DNA from: an uncultured Bacteroidales bacterium
GTDB taxonomy: Bacteria; Bacteroidota; Bacteroidia; Bacteroidales; WCHB1-69
Direction of reading: 5' to 3'
Length of the DNA stretch: 64,000 nt
Assembly: GCA_905233625.1 (NCBI GenBank)
Contig: CAJOFJ010000019.1
Coordinates: 1 to 64,000, forward strand
The translations under genes and the position numbers were made by a program. The notes beneath the pieces were generated by a model. It was given only the letters and a program-made list of their open reading frames with translations, had not been told where the DNA came from and made no database searches. The stretch's first letter is position 1. Every line of letters starts with the position of its first letter. Of this stretch, positions 1 to 7,825 are shown one piece after another.

Positions 1-93
1 ATATCGCTCTACCACTTCAAGCCGTTCTTCGTTTGAGTGTGTTTTTCTCTTCATGCTGGACTCTTTTTTTTAGTGTCCAACTTTTGGGGTGCA
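1..93 (-). mobile_element. End of an IS3-family-like insertion sequence (partial, continues off left edge), with start of orfA at 54
   Basis: Reverse strand reads TGCACCCCAAAAGTTGGACACT (IS3/IS150-like terminal repeat) followed by ATGAAGAGAAAAACACACTCAAACGAAGAACGGCTTGAAGTGGTAGAGCG = MKRKTHSNEERLEVVE, typical of an HTH transposase OrfA N-terminus. Confidence 0.65.
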
Positions 94-142
94 ATACACG
101 ATAGCGCACTGTGTGGGGTGATGCCAACGCGGGTATGATCGG

Positions 143-347
143 CGTGCTGAAAGCACGATATTCTATTAACCCCGCACAACTCGTTGTGTGGGGTACGAGG
201 CTATCTCATCAACCTCTGCGTGCCGAAGGCACGCTACTTTATATGATGTCGTTGTTGTAGCGTGTCTTCGACACGCCGTATGTGATGGCAGATTCCCTAC
301 CCCACACTGACGTGCGGGGTTAATAGGATTTTGTGCCTTCGGCACAA
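143..347. repeat. Cluster of six short hairpins/palindromes
   Basis: CGTGCTGAAAGCACG (143-157), ACCCCGCACAAC-TC-GTTGTGTGGGGT (169-194), GCGTGCCGAAGGCACGC (218-234), GCGTGTCTTCGACACGC (261-277), ACCCCACA..TGCGGGGT (~300-320), TTGTGCCTTCGGCACAA (331-347). Confidence 0.75.
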
Positions 348-459
348 CTGCAAAACCAATTTACTGCCAAAAAAGTAAAGCAAAATTAGACAAAAACTAA
401 AACTTCATCCCTTTAAAATTCTTCCATCCTTTTAATGTAATATATAAAAGAAATTTTTG

Positions 460-467
460 TACTTTTG
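460..467 (+). promoter_or_regulatory. Putative Bacteroidetes -7 element (TACTTTTG)
   Basis: TTTTTGTACTTTTGCACG just upstream of the KilA-N ORF; matches TAnnTTTG consensus. Confidence 0.5.
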
Positions 468-475
468 CACGCTTA

Positions 476-1327
476 TTGGAGAAGATTCGAGCAATGACTA
501 AAGTTCAGGAAATAAACGTTAAGGACACCACAATTCGCACAATGAAAGTGGACGATGCAGATTATATCTGCATCACAGACATTGCCCGGCAGAAAAATCC
601 AATAGAGCCCAAGGATGTGGTGAAGAACTGGATGCGCCTAAAAAACACCATTGAATACCTTGGAATGTGGGAAATGCTCAACAACCCTGATTTTAAAGGG
701 TTCGAATTCGACCCCCTTTTAAGACAAGCGGGAAGTAATGCATTCACACTCAGTCCTTCTAGATGGATTGAACTCACCCACGCCATCGGGATTATTACGA
801 AAACAGGTGTCAAAGGCGGCACATACGCACAACGAGATATAGCATTCAAGTTCGCCAGCTGGGTATCAGTGGAATTTGAATTGTACCTCATCAAAGAGTT
901 TCAGAGGCTAAAAGAAGAAGAACAAAAATCTTTGGGTTGGTCGGTCAAACGTGAATTGTCAAAAATCAATTATCACATTCATACCGATGCAGTAAAGGCC
1001 AATCTTATTCCTGATGAAGTAGACTCTTACCATAGTTCTCTCATCTATGCAGAAGAGGCTGATGTTCTCAATGTGGCATTGTTCGGTATAACTGCCAAAG
1101 AGTGGCGCGAGGCAAATTCCGAAAAGAAAGGCAACATCCGCGACTATGCTACCATTAACCAGCTGATTTGCTTATCAAATATGGAAAACATCAATGCTGT
1201 ATTCATCAACGATGGAATGCCACAGCAAGACAGACTGCATAAACTGAACGAAATTGCCATTCAGCAGATGTCCGTGCTGGAAGGAGTCGGGAATAGAAAA
1301 ATGCTGAAACAAGAAAATGCTATATGA
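476..1327 (+). CDS. KilA-N domain-containing protein (start may be 494)
   Basis: MTKVQEINVKDTTIRTMKVDDADYICITDIAR...; GGTYAQRDIAFKFASWVSVEFELYLIKEFQRLK is a classic KilA-N signature. Confidence 0.85.
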   Translation: MEKIRAMTKVQEINVKDTTIRTMKVDDADYICITDIARQKNPIEPKDVVKNWMRLKNTIEYLGMWEMLNNPDFKGFEFDPLLRQAGSNAFTLSPSRWIELTHAIGIITKTGVKGGTYAQRDIAFKFASWVSVEFELYLIKEFQRLKEEEQKSLGWSVKRELSKINYHIHTDAVKANLIPDEVDSYHSSLIYAEEADVLNVALFGITAKEWREANSEKKGNIRDYATINQLICLSNMENINAVFINDGMPQQDRLHKLNEIAIQQMSVLEGVGNRKMLKQENAI

Positions 1328-1373
1328 GAAAATAAAAATGATGGATAAATCAACCTTTTAAAAAGTTATTAAT

Positions 1374-2039
1374 ATGGATTTTGTTCTAGTTGAGAATCAT
1401 AGAAATACACCAGATAAAGAATTGTTATCTGATGTTGTCTCTGTGTCTAAACTTTTAAACAAAAAATCGCTCACGATAGCAGAATACAACAAATATGGAA
1501 AATATCATTGTACTACCCTTACGAGAAGATTTGGCTCATGGTTTGAAATTTTAAAAAAATGTAATCTGATTCCCTCAAGATCTTTGATTAATATTCCCAA
1601 CGAAGAACTCTTTGATAATCTTGAAAATTTGTGGAGGCATTTTGGAAGACAGCCTAAATACCATGAAGTGAAGAAACCTTTATCAAAATATTCTGTTGGA
1701 ACATATGAAAAAAGATGGGGAACCTACTATAATGCACTCAAAGCTTTTGTCGAAGACATTAATGGTGTAATTGTTAATGAAAAAATTCATGCAAAAGGCA
1801 AGGATACTAATAATCCAAGATCCATTAATTATAGGACTCGATTTATAGTTATGCAGAGAGATGGATTCCGATGCAAAATTTGTGGTGCATCTCCTGCGAA
1901 TAATCATAATGTAATTTTACATATCGATCACATTATTCCTTGTGCTAAAGGAGGGGACGCAAATCTTGATAATTTGCAAACATTATGCTCAAAATGCAAT
2001 TTAGGCAAAAGTGATTTGAATATGTATAATGAAATTTAA
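1374..2039 (+). CDS. HNH endonuclease with N-terminal homing-endonuclease-associated-type repeats
   Basis: C-terminus RDGFRCKICGASPANNHNVILHIDHIIPCAKGGDANLDNLQTLCSKCNLGKSD (HNH with CxxC pairs); N-terminal repeats of YGKYHCTTLTRRFGSWFEILKKCNL type. Confidence 0.85.
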   Translation: MDFVLVENHRNTPDKELLSDVVSVSKLLNKKSLTIAEYNKYGKYHCTTLTRRFGSWFEILKKCNLIPSRSLINIPNEELFDNLENLWRHFGRQPKYHEVKKPLSKYSVGTYEKRWGTYYNALKAFVEDINGVIVNEKIHAKGKDTNNPRSINYRTRFIVMQRDGFRCKICGASPANNHNVILHIDHIIPCAKGGDANLDNLQTLCSKCNLGKSDLNMYNEI

Positions 2040-2105
2040 TCCTGCGTTAACAACATAAAAAATACACTATTTAACATAATAAACTTTTTTAACAACATTA
2101 AAACT

Positions 2106-5100
2106 ATGGCAGAAAAAAAATTTATGACATGCGACGGTAACTGCGCGGCTGCGCACGTAGCCTACATGTTTAGCGAAGTCGCCGCTATCTATCCTATTAC
2201 CCCCTCATCACCGATGGCAGAGTACATCGACGAGTGGAGTGCAGGCGGCAGAAAGAACATTTTCGGTGAGACCGTGAGAGTGGTCGAAATGCAATCAGAA
2301 GCCGGTGCTGCCGGTGCCGTTCACGGTTCACTGCAGGCTGGTGCCCTGACTACCACCTACACCGCTTCACAGGGTCTGTTGCTGATGATCCCCAACATGT
2401 ACAAGATTGCCGGTGAATTGCTCCCCGGTGTGTTCCATGTATCAGCACGTGCATTGGCTGCTCAGGCACTGTCTATCTTCGGTGACCACGCCGACGTGAT
2501 GAGCGCCCGCCAGACCGGTTTCGCCATGTTGGCTACCGGTTCCGTTCAGGAAATCATGGACTTGGCTCCTGTTGCCCACCTGGCAGCTATCGAAGGCCGC
2601 GTTCCTTTCCTGCACTTCTTCGACGGTTTCCGTACTTCTCACGAAATCCAGAAAGTGGAAGCCGCTGATCAGGATAAAATCCAGAAACTGGTGAACTGGA
2701 AAGCCCTGAAAGAATACCGTGACCGCGCTCTGAACCCCGAGCACCCTGTAACCCGAGGTACCGCTCAGAATCCGGATATCTATTTCCAGACCAGAGAATT
2801 GCAGAACAAATATTACGATGCTCTTCCCGACATCGTGGCCAAATACATGAAGAAACTGAGCAAAATCACGGGTCGTGAATATGCTCCGTTCACCTTCTAC
2901 GGCGCTAAAGACGCTACCGACATCATCATCGCTATGGGCTCCATCACCGACGTTATCAAGACCGTCATCGACAAGGAGAACAAGGCAGGCAAGAAACTCG
3001 GTCTCGTCAGCGTTCACCTCTATCGTCCTTTCAGCGTGAAATACCTCGGCGAAGTCCTTCCCGAAACGGTGAAGAGAATCTGCGTCCTTGACCGCACGAA
3101 AGAACCCGGTGCAAACGGCGATCCGCTGTATCTGGATGTGGTTGAAGCATTCGCCAACTGCAAAGACATCCCGGCCGAGAACAAACCCATGATCATCGGT
3201 GGTCGCTTCGGTCTCTCTTCAAAAGACACCACTCCTGCCCAGATTCTGGCAGTTTACAAGAACCTCGCCGCTCCCAAGCCGATGAACCAGTTCACCGTGG
3301 GTATCAACGACGATGTTACCCACCGTTCTCTCAAGGTTGGCAAGGAAATCTCCATCCTGCCGAAGGGCACTTTCGAAGCCAAATTCTATGGCCTCGGCGC
3401 TGACGGTACTGTAGGTGCTAACAAGAACAGTATCAAGATTATCGGTGACAACACCAACAAATACAGCCAGGCTTATTTCGACTATGACTCCAAGAAGTCA
3501 GGCGGTTACACCTGCTCACACCTCCGTTTCGGTGACCAGCCCATCCTGGCTCCTTACTTGGTAGGTACTCCCGACTTCGTAGCCGTTCATGTTCCTTCTT
3601 ACCTGAAGAAATATGACTGTCTGCGTGGTCTGAAGAAAAACGGTACTTTCCTCTACAACTCACCGTGGAGCGTAGCCGACACCAAGAAACATCTTCCCGA
3701 TTTCGTGAAGAAATACTTGGCTCTCAACAACATCAACATGTACATCATCGACGCTACCAAGATTGCCGCTGAGATTGGTCTGGGCAACCGTACCAACACC
3801 ATCCTGCAGAGCGCATTCTTCAAGATTTCAGGCGTTATTCCTTACGACCTCGCTGTACAGCAGATGAAGAAATTCATCGTTAAATCATACGGCAAGAAGG
3901 GTGAAGATATCGTTAACATGAACTATGCAGCTGTTGACCGTGGCGGTGAAATCACCAAGGTTGACATCCCCGCTGAATGGGCTAAATTGGATTGCACTAC
4001 CGACTTCGTTTTCGAACACAACGACAACGATCCCGAATTCATCAACAAGGTGATGCGCCCGATGGTTGCTCAGTGCGGTAACGACCTGCCAGTGAGTGCT
4101 TTCAAGGAAATCGTTGACGGTACATTCCCCGCTGGTACCACCGCTTACGAGAAACGTGGTGTGGCTACCGTGGTTCCCGAATGGAATCCTGCCAACTGTA
4201 TCCAGTGTAACCAGTGCTCCTTGGTATGTCCTCACGCTGCCATCCGTCCCGTGGTGATGACCGACGACGAAATGAAGAAAGCTCCTAAGGGCATGGCTGC
4301 CATCGACATCAAGGCTCCGAAGGAATTTGCCGGTATGCATTTCCGCATGCAGGTTTCCGTGATGGACTGCACCGGTTGCGGCAACTGCGCCGACGTATGT
4401 CCCGCCAAGGAAAAAGCATTGGTGATGAAACCTTTCGAAAGCCAGCTCGACGAAGCCAAGAACTGGGAGTATGGCCAGAAGAAAGTGACTTACAAAGACA
4501 ACCTCCTCGACAAATACGCCAGCGTGAAGAACAGCCAGTTCGCACAGCCGCTGTTTGAGTTCTCAGGCGCTTGCGCAGGTTGCGGTGAGACTCCTTATAT
4601 CAAGACTATCACCCAGCTGTTTGGCGAAAGAATGATCGTAGCCAACGCTACAGGTTGCTCCTCCATCTATGGTGGTTCAGCTCCCGCTACTCCGTACTGC
4701 AAGAACAACCGCAGCGGCAAGGGTGTTGCATGGGCTAACAGCTTGTTCGAAGACAACGCCGAATTCGGCCTCGGTATGGCTACCGCTACCCGCAAGATGC
4801 GCGACCGCGTAGAACGCATCATGAAGGAAGCTATCGCCAACTGCGAGTGCTGCAGCGCTGAATTGAAAGCTTTGTTCCAGGAATGGATTGACAACCGCGA
4901 ATGTGGTATCAAGACCGCTGAGTTGGCCGACAAGATCGTGGCCGCTTGCGAAAAATGCGGTTGCGACTACTGCAAGCAGATTGTGGACCTGAAAGACCAC
5001 TTGGTGAAGAAATCACAGTGGATCTTCGGTGGTGACGGTTGGGCATACGACATCGGTTTCGGCGGTTTGGACCATGTATTGGCCAGCGGCGAAGACGTGA

Positions 5101-5663
5101 ACGTGCTCGTACTTGACACCGAGGTTTACTCCAACACTGGTGGACAGTCCTCCAAGGCTACTCCCGCAGGTGCTGTGGCCAAATTTGCCGCTTCAGGTAA
5201 GAAGGTGCGCAAGAAAGACCTCGGCATGATTGCCAAGAGCTACGGCTATGTATATGTGGCACAGGTAGCTATGGGCGCCAACCAGGCACAGTACTTCAAA
5301 GCTATCAAGGAAGCTGAAGCTTATCCTGGACCGTCATTGGTAATCTGCTATGCTCCTTGTATCAACCACGGTATCAAGATCGGTATGGGTCACTCACAGA
5401 AAGAAGAGAAGCTGGCTGTGGATTGCGGTTACTGGCATCTGTGGCGCTTCAACCCCGCTGAGGAAGAAGCCGGCCAGAACGGTTTCCACTTGGACAGCAA
5501 GGAACCCAACTGGGCCGACTTCCAGAAGTTCATCCAGGGTGAGGTTCGTTACAACTCCCTGATGAAGACCTTCCCGGAAGAAGCCAAGGAACTCTTCGCC
5601 AAGACCGAGCAATTCGCTAAGCTGCGCTACGAAGGGTACAAGAAGTTGAGCGAAGGAAAATAA
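2106..5663 (+). CDS. nifJ: Pyruvate:ferredoxin (flavodoxin) oxidoreductase
   Basis: 1185 aa; YPITPSSPMAEYIDEW, 2x[4Fe-4S] CIQCNQCSLVCPHAAIRP / CTGCGNCADVCPAKEKAL, TPP domain GDGWAYDIGFGGLDHV. Confidence 0.97.
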   Translation: MAEKKFMTCDGNCAAAHVAYMFSEVAAIYPITPSSPMAEYIDEWSAGGRKNIFGETVRVVEMQSEAGAAGAVHGSLQAGALTTTYTASQGLLLMIPNMYKIAGELLPGVFHVSARALAAQALSIFGDHADVMSARQTGFAMLATGSVQEIMDLAPVAHLAAIEGRVPFLHFFDGFRTSHEIQKVEAADQDKIQKLVNWKALKEYRDRALNPEHPVTRGTAQNPDIYFQTRELQNKYYDALPDIVAKYMKKLSKITGREYAPFTFYGAKDATDIIIAMGSITDVIKTVIDKENKAGKKLGLVSVHLYRPFSVKYLGEVLPETVKRICVLDRTKEPGANGDPLYLDVVEAFANCKDIPAENKPMIIGGRFGLSSKDTTPAQILAVYKNLAAPKPMNQFTVGINDDVTHRSLKVGKEISILPKGTFEAKFYGLGADGTVGANKNSIKIIGDNTNKYSQAYFDYDSKKSGGYTCSHLRFGDQPILAPYLVGTPDFVAVHVPSYLKKYDCLRGLKKNGTFLYNSPWSVADTKKHLPDFVKKYLALNNINMYIIDATKIAAEIGLGNRTNTILQSAFFKISGVIPYDLAVQQMKKFIVKSYGKKGEDIVNMNYAAVDRGGEITKVDIPAEWAKLDCTTDFVFEHNDNDPEFINKVMRPMVAQCGNDLPVSAFKEIVDGTFPAGTTAYEKRGVATVVPEWNPANCIQCNQCSLVCPHAAIRPVVMTDDEMKKAPKGMAAIDIKAPKEFAGMHFRMQVSVMDCTGCGNCADVCPAKEKALVMKPFESQLDEAKNWEYGQKKVTYKDNLLDKYASVKNSQFAQPLFEFSGACAGCGETPYIKTITQLFGERMIVANATGCSSIYGGSAPATPYCKNNRSGKGVAWANSLFEDNAEFGLGMATATRKMRDRVERIMKEAIANCECCSAELKALFQEWIDNRECGIKTAELADKIVAACEKCGCDYCKQIVDLKDHLVKKSQWIFGGDGWAYDIGFGGLDHVLASGEDVNVLVLDTEVYSNTGGQSSKATPAGAVAKFAASGKKVRKKDLGMIAKSYGYVYVAQVAMGANQAQYFKAIKEAEAYPGPSLVICYAPCINHGIKIGMGHSQKEEKLAVDCGYWHLWRFNPAEEEAGQNGFHLDSKEPNWADFQKFIQGEVRYNSLMKTFPEEAKELFAKTEQFAKLRYEGYKKLSEGK

Positions 5664-5681
5664 TCCTTAATTGGAATTCTC

Positions 5682-5709
5682 GTAGAGACGTTTCATGAAA
5701 CGTCTCTAC
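5682..5709. repeat. Perfect 28-bp palindrome GTAGAGACGTTTCATGAAACGTCTCTAC
   Basis: Self-complementary by inspection; just downstream of nifJ. Confidence 0.85.
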
Positions 5710-5720
5710 AATATAACCAT

Positions 5721-5757
5721 AAAAAGCGCACCTGCAAGAATTTGTGGGTGCGCTTTT
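5721..5757. terminator. Bidirectional intrinsic terminator between convergent nifJ and 5764-6111 ORF
   Basis: AAAAAGCGCACCTGCAAGAATTTGTGGGTGCGCTTTTG hairpin with A/T tracts. Confidence 0.75.
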
Positions 5758-5763
5758 GTTATG

Positions 5764-6111
5764 CTATCTTCTAGTCGATGTCGGCAATAACATCAATGTT
5801 CCGTGTATTGTTATGAACAAATATGCTGAGAGCAAAAACCACTGCCCATCAGCTCCAATTCGCTCGTCACGAAGCAAAAAGAAGCCAAGTAGGGCAAATA
5901 TGACCCAGCAAATCAAACTAATAATATTCACTTTGCGAAAGTATTGATGTTCGGCTTCAGTGAATGGAGCCGATTTAATGCGTCGAATCATAATGACGGC
6001 TAATACACCGATAAGGACGCTAGGCAAATAAGCCAATTTTGGTAAAACGAGACAGAAGACCAGGCCAATGAGGCCTATGACCAATTGAATAATGCTTTCT
6101 TGCTTTTTCAT
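5764..6111 (-). CDS. Small membrane protein in sigma-factor operon
   Basis: 115 aa with several hydrophobic segments (IIQLVIGLIGLVFCLVLP...; NIISLICWVIFALLGFFLL). Confidence 0.7.
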   Translation of the reverse strand: MKKQESIIQLVIGLIGLVFCLVLPKLAYLPSVLIGVLAVIMIRRIKSAPFTEAEHQYFRKVNIISLICWVIFALLGFFLLRDERIGADGQWFLLSAYLFITIHGTLMLLPTSTRR

Positions 6112-6131
6112 TGTTGTAAGTTTTTTGATTG

Positions 6132-6686
6132 TTAATTATCTAATTGATTAATCTCTTCTTTGAGCTGTTTCATTTTGTGCCATTGAGGACGGCCGAATGA
6201 CAATAGCGCTACGATATAAAGACTGGTTGCAATAATCCAATATGTCATACTGTTTTTTATTCCAATGAATGAGGGTAGTGTAACCAACAGAACAGGAAGA
6301 AGAATCCATAGCCAAACCATTCTCTCGTAAACGAAATACAGGCGGTTATAGGCATTTGTAATCAAGTATTGATGTACACTGGTACCAAACTCGGTTTCTT
6401 TGGATTGGAACAAAAGCGTAAAGATGCCTTTCACCAGACAGTACAAGGACAAGACCATTATGACTGTCACAATACCAAAGTTGTATGGCGTCAGGAGAAT
6501 CTGTTTCAGTTGCAATACCATTAAAGTAGGTAGCAAAATTGCCACAACAAGGCAAACGACTCCTGAAATCCCATTTTTGTGCTGCTTAAACCATGATCTT
6601 GGAGGTAGTCTGAAGGATAAATCGGAATCTATCTTTGCTTCGTTTATGATGTTTTGTTTTAACAATGTCAAATTCTTGTCATTCAT
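6132..6686 (-). CDS. Membrane protein, possible anti-sigma/accessory factor
   Basis: 184 aa, multiple TM segments; start overlaps the 3' end of the sigma factor ORF by 8 nt. Confidence 0.7.
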   Translation of the reverse strand: MNDKNLTLLKQNIINEAKIDSDLSFRLPPRSWFKQHKNGISGVVCLVVAILLPTLMVLQLKQILLTPYNFGIVTVIMVLSLYCLVKGIFTLLFQSKETEFGTSVHQYLITNAYNRLYFVYERMVWLWILLPVLLVTLPSFIGIKNSMTYWIIATSLYIVALLSFGRPQWHKMKQLKEEINQLDN

Positions 6687-7170
6687 TATTGCTCATTTGT
6701 TTTAATTTCTGTTTAATACGTTGTATTTTCGTTCCCACGTTGCTAATTGATAGGCCCATGATATCAGCTATTTCCTTGTGGGATTTGTCATCCAAATAAA
6801 GGTATATCAAAGCTTGTTCTTCTCTGTTCAACTTGTGAATGAGTTGATAAAGCTGTTGTATCTGTTCTTGTTCTGTTGTAATTTCTGTAATTCTAATAAC
6901 TTCCTCGTTAATAGGTTTATGCAACAGATTGTCTTTTTTTCTGACTTGAGAGATGCAGACATTCAATGCCACACGATATACCCAAGTGGAAAGTTGACAA
7001 TCGGGACGTTTGACAAATTTCGGGTAACTTTTCCACAAATTGAGCGAAATTTCCTGAAACATGTCCTCGATAGAAAGGTTGGTACTCAATGATGCGTAAT
7101 AGCGACATACACTGATAATGCTTCGCTTATTTTCGTTGAGAAGTTTGAGAAATTGTTGTTCGTTAATCAT
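6679..7170 (-). CDS. ECF-type RNA polymerase sigma-70 factor
   Basis: ASLSTNLSIEDMFQEISLNLWKSYPKF...STWVYRVALNVCISQVRK...EEQALIYLYLDDKSHKEIADIMGLSISNVGTKIQRIKQKLK (regions 2 and 4). Confidence 0.93.
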   Translation of the reverse strand: MINEQQFLKLLNENKRSIISVCRYYASLSTNLSIEDMFQEISLNLWKSYPKFVKRPDCQLSTWVYRVALNVCISQVRKKDNLLHKPINEEVIRITEITTEQEQIQQLYQLIHKLNREEQALIYLYLDDKSHKEIADIMGLSISNVGTKIQRIKQKLKQMSNNE

Positions 7171-7431
7171 ACCTGCAAAGGTAATTTTTCTTGTTTATCG
7201 CATCAAGGAGAAAAAAATCACAAACAAAAATACATTTTTTAAAGATGATTAGTATGTTGCAATCGTGTTGTGCACTTTATTGGTTCTTTGTTTTGTTAAT
7301 ACTCTATGTTGTAGCCTCATATCACTAAATTATTCTTTAGTGTCTTTTCAAGTATTCAGCTTTATAGTTGATGTAATTTGTTTAATAAACTACCTTAAAA
7401 AGGAGGTGTTTCATATGAAAAATACAATTTC

Positions 7432-7544
7432 GGCTACTTTGGCGTTCGCGGCTATCCCGAACAGGGCATTGTAGTATAACAAGATGGAGAGCTTTAAGAT
7501 AGAGTGGTTGAATGCCAATGTGGGGTTCGAGTCCCCAGGTAGCC
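7432..7544 (+). ncRNA. tRNA-like/cloverleaf-like RNA element (not a canonical tRNA)
   Basis: Four helices by eye: GGCTACT(7432-7438)/GGTAGCC(7538-7544); GTTCG(7444-7448)/CGAAC(7458-7462); GGCATT(7465-7470)/AATGCC(7511-7516); T-arm TGGGG-TTCGAGT-CCCCA (7521-7537) with consensus GTTCGAGTC. Overlaps a 19-codon ORF (7415-7474) preceded by AAAAAGGAGGTG. Confidence 0.4.
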
Positions 7545-7662
7545 GCAAATGAAAAGAGTAACCCTTTTATGTTAAAGGTATTATTTTCTTTATTGTGTCA
7601 CAAACACCCGCAAACTCCACAGGTGACAGCCAGCCCTCTTCCTCAGCAGCATTGTACTATTG

Positions 7663-7690
7663 AAAAGGTTGTAGTGGTACAACCTTTTTT
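7663..7690 (+). terminator. Intrinsic terminator downstream of the tRNA-like element
   Basis: AAAGGTTGTA-GTGG-TACAACCTTTTTT. Confidence 0.7.
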
Positions 7691-7718
7691 ATATATTTTT
7701 ACTTCAATAGCCCCTATC

Positions 7719-7820
7719 TACATCTCATCTGCACCTCAACCTTCAGGCTGCCATTTTCATGTCCGAAGTGCATTTATTTTCCCCAAAAACTATAGTTGTC
7801 ATTGACCTGTCCCCTTGCCA
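7719..7820 (+). repeat. Dispersed ~100-bp repeat, copy A (direct repeat of 14732-14832)
   Basis: tacatctcatctgcacctcaaccttcaggctgccattttcatgtccgaagtgcatttattttccccaaaaactatagttgtcattgacctgtccccttgccat aligns to copy B with scattered mismatches. Confidence 0.75.
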
Positions 7821-7825
7821 TACAT

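Noticed and set aside
2442-3017. Long antisense ORFs inside nifJ (also 3885-4340, 4677-5000)
   Set aside because: Antisense to a highly conserved gene; products lack recognisable domains and reflect codon bias.
7415-7546. Ochre-suppressor tRNA hypothesis (a CTTTAAG stretch could place UUA in an anticodon loop; bcp has an in-frame TAA)
   Set aside because: No anticodon stem pairs around CTTTAAG and bcp also has a frameshift, so suppression would not restore it.
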